Assembly: GCA_009691845.1 (NCBI GenBank)
Contig: SIAJ01000014.1
Span: forward strand, 24,181 to 88,180
Length of the DNA stretch: 64,000 nt
Reading direction: 5' to 3'
From: Gemmataceae bacterium
GTDB taxonomy: Bacteria > Planctomycetota > Planctomycetia > Gemmatales > Gemmataceae
Shown here: piece after piece, positions 27,247 to 37,034 of the stretch
How the letters are laid out: each line of letters begins with the position of its first letter
How positions within the stretch are numbered: the first letter of the stretch is position 1
Notes under the pieces: generated by a model
Seen by the model: only the letters and a program-made list of their open reading frames with translations
Databases searched by the model: none
Told to the model about the DNA's origin: nothing
Program-made: the position numbers and the translations under genes

Positions 27247-28683
27247 TCAGAACACAAAATAGATGAACGCCTTGGTGGTATCCGGCGACAATACCTGAGC
27301 GGCCACGAACAGGATTGCACAGCCGGTCCCAATCACCGGTCCGGGCAATCGCTTCCAAATCCAGAGCCAAAGGCCCGTGATGCCGATCACGTGCGCGAAG
27401 ATCACCAGGTACAGCGTCCACCAAAGCCGATTCTGGTCCATCGGCAGTTTCAGGCCGGGACTTGGGATAAACATTTTCTGAAGTACCTCCCAGGCGATTT
27501 CCAGAGACGGTTGTGCGAACACCATCGATACGGTGATGAAGAAGAGCGTCACCAGCAGACGAATGAACGTGCCGAGCTTGGTTTCGAGAGCCCACTTCAA
27601 GGTCGGGCGAACTTCGGCAAACTGGCGGAACGCCCGATGCACAATCAGCATGAACGCGTGTACGAGTCCCCACACGAGCCACGACCAGGTTGCTCCGTGC
27701 CATAGGCCGCCAAGGCCGAAAGTGATCGTGAGATTTCGGGCCGTGAACCAGAACCCGCCTCGACTTCCTCCGAGCGGAATGAAGATGTAATCGCGGAGCC
27801 AGTTCGAAAGGCTAATGTGCCAGCGTCGCCAAAATTCGGCGATGTTCTTCGAGATGTACGGCATCCGGAAGTTGACCGTGAGCTTGTAACCCAGCAGATG
27901 TGCACAACCGAGGGCCATGTCCGAGTAGCCGCTGAAATCGCAGTAAACGCGAATGGTGAATGCGATCACGGCCATCCATACAGCCGCACTACTCAGCATC
28001 TCGACGGGGTTATCCGCAACGATTTTCGGATCCCAGACGCGATCGCAGTAAATGGCCATGCAGTCCGCGATCGCCAGCTTCTTGAACAAGCCGAGCGCGA
28101 TGAGTTGCACGCCATGTTGGGCTCGCACCCAGCTCCACTTCTTGGGACGGTGAGCCTGCAAGAGGAAATCCCGGCCACGGACAATCGGCCCGGCAACCAA
28201 GTGCGGAAAGAACAGTATGAACAGGAGAAAGTTCGGCAGGTTGCGCTCGGCCTTCAGCTTGCCCATGTAAACGTCGACGGTGTAACTGATCGCCTCGAAG
28301 GTGTAGAACGAGATGCCGAAGATCATGAACACGCGAAAGAAGTTATCGGCCTCGGGAGAGAAGCCGACCACCTTGTAAGCGGAATCGAGGAAGAAGTTCG
28401 CGTATTTGAAAAAGCAGAGCACGCCGAGGTTCACGGAGATGCTGGTAATCAGGAAGAGCTTCGCGACTCGGCGCGTCTTCGCCTGGTTGATTCCAATTGC
28501 GAGCAGCCAGTCCAGCGTGGCCGTGCCGGTCACGATCAGTGCCAGCCACTGACTCCAAGTCGCGTAAAAGAAGAAGCTGGCCGCGAGGAGCAAATAGATA
28601 CGTGCTCGCGGCCAGGGCATCGCCCAGTAGGTCGCAAAGACCGCGAGGAAGAAGAAGAGATACTGATGCGTGGTAAACAGCAT
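27247..28683 (-). CDS. MBOAT family O-acyltransferase (AlgI-like)
   Basis: 478-residue polytopic membrane protein with about ten hydrophobic segments, starting MLFTTHQYLFFFLAVFATYW. MBOAT signatures: FFPHLVAGPIVRG, VYCDFSGYSDMALGCAHLLG, FRMPYISKNIAEFWRRWHISLSNWLRDY (cited in part) with the conserved His, and FGLGGLWHGATWSWLVWG with the catalytic His. AlgI-type proteins move acetyl groups across the inner membrane for modification of exopolysaccharide such as alginate. The two SGNH-like genes downstream would complete the acetylation step. Which polysaccharide is modified is unknown; no polymerase or export gene is in the window. Confidence 0.95.
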   Translation of the reverse strand: MLFTTHQYLFFFLAVFATYWAMPWPRARIYLLLAASFFFYATWSQWLALIVTGTATLDWLLAIGINQAKTRRVAKLFLITSISVNLGVLCFFKYANFFLDSAYKVVGFSPEADNFFRVFMIFGISFYTFEAISYTVDVYMGKLKAERNLPNFLLFILFFPHLVAGPIVRGRDFLLQAHRPKKWSWVRAQHGVQLIALGLFKKLAIADCMAIYCDRVWDPKIVADNPVEMLSSAAVWMAVIAFTIRVYCDFSGYSDMALGCAHLLGYKLTVNFRMPYISKNIAEFWRRWHISLSNWLRDYIFIPLGGSRGGFWFTARNLTITFGLGGLWHGATWSWLVWGLVHAFMLIVHRAFRQFAEVRPTLKWALETKLGTFIRLLVTLFFITVSMVFAQPSLEIAWEVLQKMFIPSPGLKLPMDQNRLWWTLYLVIFAHVIGITGLWLWIWKRLPGPVIGTGCAILFVAAQVLSPDTTKAFIYFVF

Positions 28684-29118
28684 TCCGACCGGCCTCGAGC
28701 GCGCGTAAAGACAGGCGGGATATAAGCGATGTGGGGAAGAGAGTCAATGCCGGTCGGGTCGAGAAGGGTTATCTGAAGTGTGTAGTTTAACTGAACTGCT
28801 GCAAGGTTTCGGCCCCCGTTCGGTTTGATCAAGAGGAGTACGAGAAGGAGAAAGAGCATGAGAAGGACTTTGGCATTGTCCTACTCCTTCTCTTTCCTCT
28901 TTCTCGTCTGCACCCGAAGGGCACGCCGGACCGTGGCAACTCCGGCTTTTTGAAACTTCTGTAACGGGGGTTCGCCCGTGGCCTTCCCGTCGTCTACAAC
29001 AATAGAACGATTGCCCTCATGTAACATGGATCGGAATTCCCTTGTCTGGGGAGTCCATTCCACGTCATAATCTGGTTTGAACTCTCCAGCTTGCCCTGCT
29101 GTTTCGAGGATGCGAACG
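28684..29118. other. Divergent intergenic region with purine-rich inverted repeat
   Basis: 435 bp between the MBOAT gene (minus) and the giant propeller gene (plus). The main structure is an imperfect inverted repeat with arms 28840-28868 (ACGAGAAGGAGAAAGAG...) and 28878-28907 (...CTTTCCTCTTTCTCGT), purine-rich on one arm and pyrimidine-rich on the other. A minus-strand frame of about 100 codons (28881-29189) runs through this repeat and into the next gene and is not believed to be real. Confidence 0.6.
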
Positions 29119-32100
29119 ATGATCTCCCTCTTCCGACCCCGCGTGCTCCTCGGTTTCCTCTTCGTGAGCATCGCACTTGTGCTCACCATGTCCGTTCAGG
29201 GCCAGCCTGTCGGAGTAGGGACGCCTGCAATCATTAAGAAGGGCAAGGGAAAAGGCGGCAAGGACGACCGCGACTGGAACGAGCCGATCACGCTCCCCGT
29301 GGAGCGTGAGGCCAAGAACAAGATCGACGCGGTCAACAAGTACCTGCTGGGCGATCCGACCAAAATCACGGCCAAGCTCTGGGAAGACATTATCTCCGTT
29401 TTGCAAGGCATGTTGGACGATCCGGCCGACCGGTTCGTCGAGATCGATGCCAAGGGAAACAAGGTCAGCGTCAAGCGGGAAGTGAATCGCATTATCGGTA
29501 CGTTTAACGACGATGGCCGGCAGTTCTATCAGCGGATTTCAGGCCCTTCGGCCGAGCAAAAATTGAAGCTGGCCGAGGAAGAAAACGACATGCTCCTGAT
29601 GTCGGAAGTCTCCACGCGTTACCTGCACACGAAGGCCGGAGCGACGGCAACCATCAAGATCGGCCTCTGGCACCTTGACCGTGCTCGCTATGCTCAGGCC
29701 GCGCACGCGTTCCGAATGTTTACGCTGCGGAATGCCAAGGACGAATTGCCTCCCGATCTCTTGTTCCGGGCCGCACTCGCCTACAAACGACAGTCGGGCA
29801 CCGACCCGACCTTTGCCAAGGAAGCTGCGAGATTCTGGGCCCTCTTCGAGAAAGCCAGCAACAAGGGGCAAGTGAACCTCGGACCGAAATCGTTCACGTT
29901 CGAACAACTCAAAGGCGAATACGAAAAGGCCGTGGCAGCCGGGCCGAAGCTGTTTCACAGCGAATGGGGCCTGTTCCGCCGCGACCCGTCCAACAACGGC
30001 GTCGGCTCGGGTGGTACGCCGTTCCTTGAACCACGCTTCACCTACGGGTTCGGCATGCCGCTGGACGACATCAACTTCGATCAGAAAAAGTCGGGCTTCG
30101 AGATCATCAAGGATCGCACGGAAAAAGCCCTGAAGCTCATGGAATCCAAGGGCATGGCCCCGATTCCTGGCTCCTTCCCGCTGGCTTCGGCCGGCAAGAT
30201 CATCTTCCGTGGACTGGACGGCGTGTACTGCGTCGCCACCAAGGAAGACAAGTCGATCGACCCGCCCCTGAAGCCGGGCGAACTTCTTTGGAAGACCGAG
30301 ACCGATAATGGCCTGTTGCAGATGATGAAAGACCTCGGGCCACGCACGATGGCCGACAATTTCCTCAACCACTACACGGCCCAGGGACCACACTCGATCC
30401 TGCTTGAGAACCCGTTGCTCGGCTCCCTCAGCCACGACGGTCAGACCTGCTACTTCATCGACGACCTGGCCATCCCGCCCCATGCGATGCAGTGGGGCCA
30501 GGCGCAGTTCAACGGCGCTTTTCAGCCAGGTTTTGGCGTGTTCAATGAAGCCGCTAATTTTAGCCGGCTAAAGGCCGTCGATATGGAGAGCGGCAAGCTG
30601 AAGTGGAAAGTCGGCGATCGCGTCAGTACGGCGGTTACGAGCAACCCGAATTTTCCGGGCGGCCTGGTCAAGCCCGGGGTCGGTGGTCCCGCAGTCCCGG
30701 AACCAGTCGCTCCCGTGGGTCCTGCGATCAAAGAGACAACCGAGAACCTGCTCGCCGACTGCTTCTTCATGGGCCCGCCGCTGCCGCTCGCCGGCAAGCT
30801 GTATGTGGTGATCGAAAAAGACGGCGACCTCCGGCTCGTTTGTCTCGACCCGAGCAAGATGGAAAAATCGACACGCAATCCTACCCAGGACGTGCCGACG
30901 CTGGTGTGGTCGCAGGTTTTGGGTCAGCCGACTGGCAAGTTGCCGCAAGATTCGTTTCGCCGTTTTCAGGCGATTCATCTGGGTTACTCGGACGGCATCC
31001 TGGTCGTTCCGACGAACGCGGGCGCGGTGCTTGGCATCGACCTGTTTAGCCACAGCCTGCTTTGGGCCGCGAACTACAAGAGCAACAAGACCTCCCAGCA
31101 ACCGATGAACGAAAACATGGGCCGCGGCGGGGTGGGTCCTGGTCTTCAGCCCACAGGCAGCCTCGGCTACGAAACATCCCGCGAACGCTGGCACGCGAGT
31201 GCTCCGATCATCTCGGCCGGCAAGGTGATCTTCACCGCCTTCGATTCGGACACGGTGGAATGCGTTGATCTGCAAGACGGCCGCCCAGGTTGGAAGTCGT
31301 CCATCGCCAAGTTGGAATCCGACCAGTACGTCGCCGGGGTATTCGACGACAAGGTGATGATCGTCGGCAAGGGTTATGTCCGGTTCCACAACGCGTCGAC
31401 GGGTCAGCAAATTCGCGACTCGTTGCCGACCGGAATTCCGACCGGCATCGGCGTGGCCACCGATGGCACGTACTTCCTGCCCATCAAGGCCTCGAAGGAC
31501 AAGAGCAACGAACCGGGCATCGTCGCCATCGACACGAAGACGATGCTCATCAAGGGAACCAGCCGCTCCCGCAAGAAGGAAGCGGCCGGGAACCTGCTCT
31601 TCTACGACAACGACGTTTATTCCGTGACCCTGAACTCGATTTCCAGCTATCCGCAGCTGGCGACGAAGATCAAGGACACGGAAACTCGCCTGGCGGCAAA
31701 CCCGCTCGATCCGATCGGCCTGCTCGACCTGGCCATGTTGCAGCACGACGATGGTCGTCTGCAGCCCGCCATCGAGAACTACCGCAAAGCCATCGTCAAC
31801 AAGCCGAACGAAGACACGCGAGCCAAGTCCCGAGAAAAGCTTTTCGAGGCCATCACGGAGTTGTTGCAGAACGACTTCAACGCCGGCGAGAAGATGCTCG
31901 ACGAATACAAGACGCTCTGCGAAGTCGAGATCCCGAAGGAATCCACCGAGGCTCAGCGCAACATGCTGGCCGCCGAGGAACTTCGCCGCAAGTCGAACTT
32001 CTTCTGCCTCGTCGCCAAGGGCAAGGAAACCCAGGGCAAGCTGCTCGACGCGTTCGATGCGTACATGCAGTTCGGTACGCTCGTGGGCAACAAGGAGATG

Positions 32101-34245
32101 ATCACGGTCATCGACGAGCCGAACACGAACGCCCGCCCAGACGTGTGGGCGCGTGGCCGCATTCAGAGCATGATCAAGAAGGCGACCGCCGTGCAGCGCA
32201 AACCACTCGAAGACAAAGTCGTTAGCGAGTGGAAGAAGGTCCAGGAATCCAACGATCTCGAAAAACTGCGTGGCTTCGTCAAGGTGTTCGGCGGCATGTT
32301 CGAAGCCGGCACCGATGCCAAGATCGCACTGGCCGACAAGCTCTCCGCCACGGCCAACGAGGATGATGGTCGCGAAGCGGAGTACATGCTTCTCGCGATT
32401 CGCAATGGCAGCGACGAAGCACTGTCGGCTGCCCGAGCGACGGAAGCACTCGCCCGGTTGTACATCCGCAAGGGCCTATTGGACGATGCCGTCGGCATGT
32501 ATGCCGAGTTGGGCAAGCAGCACGCCAAGATCGCGATTCGTGACGGCAAGACCGGGGCCGACTTCTTCAACGACCTGATCACGGACAAGCGTTTCCTGCC
32601 GTACCTGGAGCCGCCGACGACCACGTGGACCTACCCCAAGCTCAAGGGTAGCGAAACGCTAGCCGGCGGGGCCGTCGGCGGTCGCATCAACACGATGGAC
32701 GTGGAACTCCCGAACGACGTGTTGCCGTACTTCAAGCGCAATCGTCTCACGCTCGACATGAACGGTGCGCAGGGTTGGTCTCTGAAAGTCATGGACCGCA
32801 TCACTGGAGAAGATAAGTACAAATCGCCCGGCTTCGGCTCTCCGCAATGGCTGGGCAATTTCCAACAAGTGAACATGCCGTACAAGTTCGTCCAGGTGAA
32901 GGGGCATGTGGCCGTCGTCACCATGCACGGCCAACATCCGCAGACGGGCTTGCCATTGGCAAAAGTTTATGCCTTCGACCTCGCTGACAAGAAGAAACTG
33001 TGGGAGATCGATCTCTTCGGGGCCAGCCCGAACCCGATCCTCAATAATGGCCCAGCCAATCAACAGATGGAGGCCGATGGTTTGCGTTTGACATACCAGG
33101 ACGGCTGGTCCACCAAGGTTGGCCAGCAGTGGGTGGTCGAGACGACCTACACGGTCGTGTTGACCAAGGACGGGCTGATTGCCAAGGACAACGCACGTGG
33201 CACCGTGCTGTGGAACAAGTCGAATGTCTCGCCACGCACGCACATGCTGGGCGACGGCGAGTTTGTGTTTCTTTACGACGTGAACCCGGATGGCAGCGTC
33301 TCGCCGGTTCGGTGCTTCCGAGCGGCCGACGGCGTGGAAGTGTCCGTGCCCGATTCGTCCGGTGCGTTCACGAACGTCAAGCGGGCGAAGTTCTTTGGCC
33401 GCAAGATCCTCGCCTTCGACGAAGAGGCCGGCAAGAAAGCGGTCCGCCTGTACGATCTGGTTTCCGGCAAGGACGTTTGGAAGAAGGACCTCGGGGCCGA
33501 CGGCTGGCAACTCCGCAGCCAGGACGATGCCTACACGGGCTTCGTGACGGCAACCGGTGATGTGATGGTGCTCAACTCGCTCGATGGTAAGGAAGTCTTC
33601 AAGACGACGCTCAACGAGAAGAAGCGAGCCAAGCACCTGGAAAAGGTGAACGACGCGATGCTCTTCTCGGACGGCGATCGGTTTTTTGTCATGCTGAACC
33701 GTCCGAGCGAAGGCAACAACCGCTTCGGCTACAACCCGGTGTTCACGCAGGCAATCCGGTCCGTGAAAGTGAATGGCCACATGTACGCATTCGATCGGAC
33801 GACAAGCAAGGAGTTGTGGCACACCGACGAGCAGTTGGAAGATCAGAACATCTCGATGGAGCAATTCGGCGAGTTGCCGATCATCATCGCGGCCGGCCAC
33901 CATCAAAAGGTGAATGCCAATGGGCAGTTCGAGGGCAATCAGATGAGATTCGTCGCCCTCGATAAGGCGAGCGGCAAGTACAAGTTCTACAAGCAAGGCG
34001 CAGCCCAGGGACAGTACTACTCGATCATCACGGACCCCAGGATCGGGACGATCGAAGTGTTGAACTACAGCGGCCAACGGGTGCGGTTCGTTCCGGACGA
34101 CGGCAAGAACCTCGGCCGCAGTGGCGAAACGGAGCCGAAAGAAATCGTGACGCCAGGCGGTCCGCCGATTCTGGTTCGGCCCGCGATTGGGATCGTCCGC
34201 CCAGCGATCATCCTGAAGCCAGCAATCAAGGTGATCAAGGATTGA
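29119..34245 (+). CDS. Giant secreted PQQ-like beta-propeller/TPR protein
   Basis: 1,708 residues from the ATG at 29119 (GAGG 9 bp upstream; ATG at 29110 is too close to it). Residues 1-30 form a signal peptide (MISLFRPRVLLGFLFVSIALVLTMSVQGQ). The first third holds a TPR-like helical stretch (YAQAAHAFRMFTLRNAKDELPPDLLFRAALAYK) and a PQQ-type propeller (GELLWKTETDNGLLQ, MESGKLKWKVGDRV, PTLVWSQVLGQPTGK, GRPGWKSSIAK). A central region has TPR motifs (PLDPIGLLDLAMLQHDDGRLQPAIENYRKAI). The last third is a second propeller (ARGTVLWNKSNVS, SGKDVWKKDLGADGW, TSKELWHTDEQLE). Two propellers joined by TPRs suggest a periplasmic scaffold; no catalytic residues were identified. It ends in a strong terminator and stands alone. 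Confidence 0.85.
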   Translation: MISLFRPRVLLGFLFVSIALVLTMSVQGQPVGVGTPAIIKKGKGKGGKDDRDWNEPITLPVEREAKNKIDAVNKYLLGDPTKITAKLWEDIISVLQGMLDDPADRFVEIDAKGNKVSVKREVNRIIGTFNDDGRQFYQRISGPSAEQKLKLAEEENDMLLMSEVSTRYLHTKAGATATIKIGLWHLDRARYAQAAHAFRMFTLRNAKDELPPDLLFRAALAYKRQSGTDPTFAKEAARFWALFEKASNKGQVNLGPKSFTFEQLKGEYEKAVAAGPKLFHSEWGLFRRDPSNNGVGSGGTPFLEPRFTYGFGMPLDDINFDQKKSGFEIIKDRTEKALKLMESKGMAPIPGSFPLASAGKIIFRGLDGVYCVATKEDKSIDPPLKPGELLWKTETDNGLLQMMKDLGPRTMADNFLNHYTAQGPHSILLENPLLGSLSHDGQTCYFIDDLAIPPHAMQWGQAQFNGAFQPGFGVFNEAANFSRLKAVDMESGKLKWKVGDRVSTAVTSNPNFPGGLVKPGVGGPAVPEPVAPVGPAIKETTENLLADCFFMGPPLPLAGKLYVVIEKDGDLRLVCLDPSKMEKSTRNPTQDVPTLVWSQVLGQPTGKLPQDSFRRFQAIHLGYSDGILVVPTNAGAVLGIDLFSHSLLWAANYKSNKTSQQPMNENMGRGGVGPGLQPTGSLGYETSRERWHASAPIISAGKVIFTAFDSDTVECVDLQDGRPGWKSSIAKLESDQYVAGVFDDKVMIVGKGYVRFHNASTGQQIRDSLPTGIPTGIGVATDGTYFLPIKASKDKSNEPGIVAIDTKTMLIKGTSRSRKKEAAGNLLFYDNDVYSVTLNSISSYPQLATKIKDTETRLAANPLDPIGLLDLAMLQHDDGRLQPAIENYRKAIVNKPNEDTRAKSREKLFEAITELLQNDFNAGEKMLDEYKTLCEVEIPKESTEAQRNMLAAEELRRKSNFFCLVAKGKETQGKLLDAFDAYMQFGTLVGNKEMITVIDEPNTNARPDVWARGRIQSMIKKATAVQRKPLEDKVVSEWKKVQESNDLEKLRGFVKVFGGMFEAGTDAKIALADKLSATANEDDGREAEYMLLAIRNGSDEALSAARATEALARLYIRKGLLDDAVGMYAELGKQHAKIAIRDGKTGADFFNDLITDKRFLPYLEPPTTTWTYPKLKGSETLAGGAVGGRINTMDVELPNDVLPYFKRNRLTLDMNGAQGWSLKVMDRITGEDKYKSPGFGSPQWLGNFQQVNMPYKFVQVKGHVAVVTMHGQHPQTGLPLAKVYAFDLADKKKLWEIDLFGASPNPILNNGPANQQMEADGLRLTYQDGWSTKVGQQWVVETTYTVVLTKDGLIAKDNARGTVLWNKSNVSPRTHMLGDGEFVFLYDVNPDGSVSPVRCFRAADGVEVSVPDSSGAFTNVKRAKFFGRKILAFDEEAGKKAVRLYDLVSGKDVWKKDLGADGWQLRSQDDAYTGFVTATGDVMVLNSLDGKEVFKTTLNEKKRAKHLEKVNDAMLFSDGDRFFVMLNRPSEGNNRFGYNPVFTQAIRSVKVNGHMYAFDRTTSKELWHTDEQLEDQNISMEQFGELPIIIAAGHHQKVNANGQFEGNQMRFVALDKASGKYKFYKQGAAQGQYYSIITDPRIGTIEVLNYSGQRVRFVPDDGKNLGRSGETEPKEIVTPGGPPILVRPAIGIVRPAIILKPAIKVIKD

Positions 34246-34271
34246 GGGTAATCTCTTTCCGGGACCATAGT

Positions 34272-34300
34272 AGTCGGCACACTCCGTGTGCCGACTTTTT
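34272..34300 (+). terminator. Rho-independent terminator of the giant propeller gene
   Basis: Stem AGTCGGCACAC-tcc-GTGTGCCGACT (11 bp, perfect) followed by TTTT, 27 bp after the stop codon. It shares its GGCACAC/GTGTGCC core with the hairpin at 6488-6522. Confidence 0.85.
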
Positions 34301-34393
34301 CATTTCAAGTCGTGTGCATTCCCGAGAAGCGGCCGATTCAAGCCCCGGGCTATCGCTACAATGCGACTGAAAGCCACGATGCGGAGTTCCCCC

Positions 34394-35443
34394 ATGCGAT
34401 TCACTCTCCTCCTCGCCCTGCTCGCGTTTCCCGCCCTCGCGGACGAGAAGCCCAAGCCGAACACGCTCACGCCCAAGGAAATCGCCGACGGCTGGATCTT
34501 GCTCTTCGATGGCGAGACGACTTATGGGTGGAAGGTCGAGGGGGAAGCGAAAGTGAAGAATGGTCAACTCATATTGGGAGGCGACAAGGAAACCATCGCG
34601 ACGTTCCAGACCACCTTCAAGTATTCTCAGGTGAAAGCAACCAATATCGACGGTGAAAATCGAAGTGAACTCAAGGCGATCGACGAGGATCTGACTGCAA
34701 CTGGAGGGGGCAGCAATGCAGGTTCTACCTTTGCAAAGTCGGTTTCGCTCCAAATCGCGAATGGACAGTTGCGTTTAACAGTTCCCGCTGGAAAGGCCGC
34801 CCAACTCTCCGACATCCGATGCCTACCGACACTGTCTACCAAGATCTTCAACGCCAAAGACCTAACCGGCTGGAAAACCTACGACCCCGCCAAGGCCAAG
34901 GTTGCCGACCCGAAGATTAAGGAAGTCAAAGTCACCTCGAAATACACGGTCACGAAAGAAGGCTGGCTGAATGTGAAAGTTGGGGGTGGCGACTTGCAGA
35001 CTGAAGGGCAGTGGGCCGACTTTGTGTTGCAGTTCGAGTGCATCTCAAATGGCAAGCACCTGAACAGCGGCATGTTCTTCCGCTGTATCCCCGATCTGTA
35101 TCAGCAAGGCTACGAGGCCCAGATTCGCAATGAATGGATGGGGGACGACCGCACCAAGCCGGTCGATTTCGGCACCGGTGCGATCTATCGCCGGCAGGCG
35201 ACACGCAAGGTCGTTTCGACCGATGGCGAATGGTTCACGATGACCGTGGCCGCCCACGGCCGACACATTGCGACGTGGGTGAACGGCTATCAAACCGTCG
35301 ACTGGACCGACGACCGCAAGGACGCCGACAACGCCCGGCAGGGATTCAAGAAGAGCAAAGGTGGGCTAAGCATCCAGGGCCACGACCCAACGACGGATTT
35401 GAGCTTTCGGAACATCCGCATTCAGTCGCTGGATGCGAAGTAG
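34394..35443 (+). CDS. Secreted protein with two DUF1080 (3-keto-disaccharide hydrolase-like) domains
   Basis: 349 residues from the ATG at 34394 (MRFTLLLALLAFPALA, signal peptide). After LTPKEIADGWILLFDGETTYGWKVEGEAKVKNGQL, cited in part, the first DUF1080 domain is short. The second begins near residue 150 (STKIFNAKDLTGWKTY) and is complete: LNVKVGGGDLQTEGQWADFVLQF, LNSGMFFRCIPDL, YEAQIRNEW, GAIYRRQATRKVV, VNGYQTVDWTDDR and LSIQGHDPTTDLSFRNIRI. DUF1080 domains are concanavalin-like sandwiches found in secreted planctomycete glycan-active proteins. The first domain looks partial. It stands alone, convergent with the sigma-54 regulator. Confidence 0.88.
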   Translation: MRFTLLLALLAFPALADEKPKPNTLTPKEIADGWILLFDGETTYGWKVEGEAKVKNGQLILGGDKETIATFQTTFKYSQVKATNIDGENRSELKAIDEDLTATGGGSNAGSTFAKSVSLQIANGQLRLTVPAGKAAQLSDIRCLPTLSTKIFNAKDLTGWKTYDPAKAKVADPKIKEVKVTSKYTVTKEGWLNVKVGGGDLQTEGQWADFVLQFECISNGKHLNSGMFFRCIPDLYQQGYEAQIRNEWMGDDRTKPVDFGTGAIYRRQATRKVVSTDGEWFTMTVAAHGRHIATWVNGYQTVDWTDDRKDADNARQGFKKSKGGLSIQGHDPTTDLSFRNIRIQSLDAK

Positions 35444-35459
35444 CGACATGAAGAGTTTT

Positions 35460-35527
35460 TTGACCACGGATCTACACGGATAAAAACCAATTGCATTATG
35501 CATCTATCCGTGTAGATCCGTGGTCAA
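35460..35527. terminator. 23-bp perfect hairpin between convergent genes
   Basis: Arms 35460-35482 and 35505-35527 are perfectly complementary (core CCACGGATCTACACGG) with a 22-nt loop. It lies 16 bp after the DUF1080 stop and 26 bp before the regulator stop, so it could end both transcripts. The sequence type (ACCACGGATCTACACGG) is a dispersed repeat seen in many bacteria, so a repeat origin is also possible. Confidence 0.75.
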
Positions 35528-35553
35528 GTGTTTTGGTTTTTTGCCCGCTTTCA

Positions 35554-36906
35554 TCACGGCACAACAACCCGCAGTTCGTCGATCTTGCGGTATAGCGAAC
35601 TCAAGCCAATCCCCAGCTTTCGGGCCGCTTCTTTCTTGTCCGGCAACTGATTGAGAATCCGCTCGATGTGCATGCGTTCGAATCGTTTCAACGCCTGGCC
35701 AAGATCATCGACCAGACTCGGATCATCCACGATTGGTGCCAGGTCCGGGGGCAGATCGCCGGGAATCACCAACGGCCCATCGCCGAGGATCACGGCTCGT
35801 TGCAGGGCATTGTCCAGTTCGCGAACGTTTCCCTTCCACGGACAGGCCAGCAGAATTCGCATGGTCTCGTGGCTGACGCCATCGATGCGTTTGTTGAGCG
35901 TCCGGGCATGTTTCGCCAGCAGGAACTCGACCAGTTCCGGAATGTCTTCCCGGCGCTCGCGGAGTGGTGGCAGCGTCAAGGCGACCACGTTCAGGCGATA
36001 GAAGAGATCATCGCGAAAGCGCCCGGCCTGCACTTCGCCGGCCAGTCCCTTGTTGGTGGCCGCGATGATGCGACCCTCGACTTTCACCGGCTCATTCGCA
36101 CCGACCGGCATGATCTCCTTCTGCTCGATCGCCCGCAGCAGCTTGGCCTGAGTCGCGAGCGGCAGGTCGGCAATCTCATCGAGAAATACCGTCCCATCGC
36201 CGGCATGGACAAACATGCCGACCTGATCGCGGTCGGCTCCCGTGAACGCTCCCTTGCGATGGCCGAACAATTGATTCTCGAGCAGATCGTTCGGAATGGC
36301 CGCACAGTTCACGGCCAGGAATCGCTCACCACCCGATTGATCGTGAACGAAGCGAGCCAGGACTTCCTTGCCCGTTCCGCTTTCGCCCTGAATGAGGACC
36401 GTCGATTTCGTCGGCGCGACCTTGCGTGCAAGTTGATACACCTTCGACATCGCGAGACTTTTGCCGACGACGGCGTCCGCTGGTTGCTGCTGGTGCAGCG
36501 CTCGCCGGAGCCACTGGTTCTCCCGGCTCAATTCGCGCAGCTTGAGCAACCGGCGAATCTTGCCGAGCACCTCGTCGAGCAAGATCGGCTTCATCAAGTA
36601 ATCTTGAGCGCCACGCTGGAAAGCCTCGACGGCACTTTCCACGGTGCCATACGCGGTGATCAGCAGTACGAAGGTTTCCGGATTGACGACCAGAATCTTC
36701 TGAAGTGCCTCGACGCCGTCAATGCCCGGCAGATTCACGTCGCACAGAACGACGTCGAAGAAACGTTCTTTCGAACGGCGAACGGCTTCCTCGCCGGTGC
36801 CGACGGCCTCGACGGAGAAACCTTCATCGGTGAGAAACTCAGCGAGGGTATCGCGAATGACCGGTTCGTCGTCACAGACGAGTATGTTGGCACGAGCGGA
36901 TGACAT
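35554..36906 (-). CDS. Sigma-54-dependent response regulator (NtrC family)
   Basis: 450 residues with the full NtrC layout. Receiver domain 8-125: acidic pocket DDE (12-14), phospho-acceptor D56 in VVLCDVNLPG, and K106. AAA+ domain from about 145: Walker A GESGTGKE (174-181), the sigma-54 contact loop GAFTGA (219-224) and Walker B GTVFLDEIADL (238-248), then RDDLFYRLNVV and WKGNVRELDNALQRAV. The C-terminus has a Fis-type helix-turn-helix (KKEAARKLGIGLSSLYRKI). It should activate RpoN promoters after phosphorylation. No histidine kinase is adjacent, so the partner and targets are unknown. Confidence 0.95.
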   Translation of the reverse strand: MSSARANILVCDDEPVIRDTLAEFLTDEGFSVEAVGTGEEAVRRSKERFFDVVLCDVNLPGIDGVEALQKILVVNPETFVLLITAYGTVESAVEAFQRGAQDYLMKPILLDEVLGKIRRLLKLRELSRENQWLRRALHQQQPADAVVGKSLAMSKVYQLARKVAPTKSTVLIQGESGTGKEVLARFVHDQSGGERFLAVNCAAIPNDLLENQLFGHRKGAFTGADRDQVGMFVHAGDGTVFLDEIADLPLATQAKLLRAIEQKEIMPVGANEPVKVEGRIIAATNKGLAGEVQAGRFRDDLFYRLNVVALTLPPLRERREDIPELVEFLLAKHARTLNKRIDGVSHETMRILLACPWKGNVRELDNALQRAVILGDGPLVIPGDLPPDLAPIVDDPSLVDDLGQALKRFERMHIERILNQLPDKKEAARKLGIGLSSLYRKIDELRVVVP

Positions 36907-37034
36907 GCGGGATATTCTAGGCGAGCGGAACTCCGTAGGGAGTCCGAGTCGGCTTTAGACCACGAACCGCTTACTCCGCTCGCAAAGCCTCGCTGCGTGC
37001 ACGGCTCGGACGATCGCGAAACGGAGTGCTTTCG

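Noticed and set aside
28881..29189. 102-residue minus-strand open frame
   Set aside because: It runs through the inverted repeat and over the start of the giant propeller gene; composition is basic and without motif.
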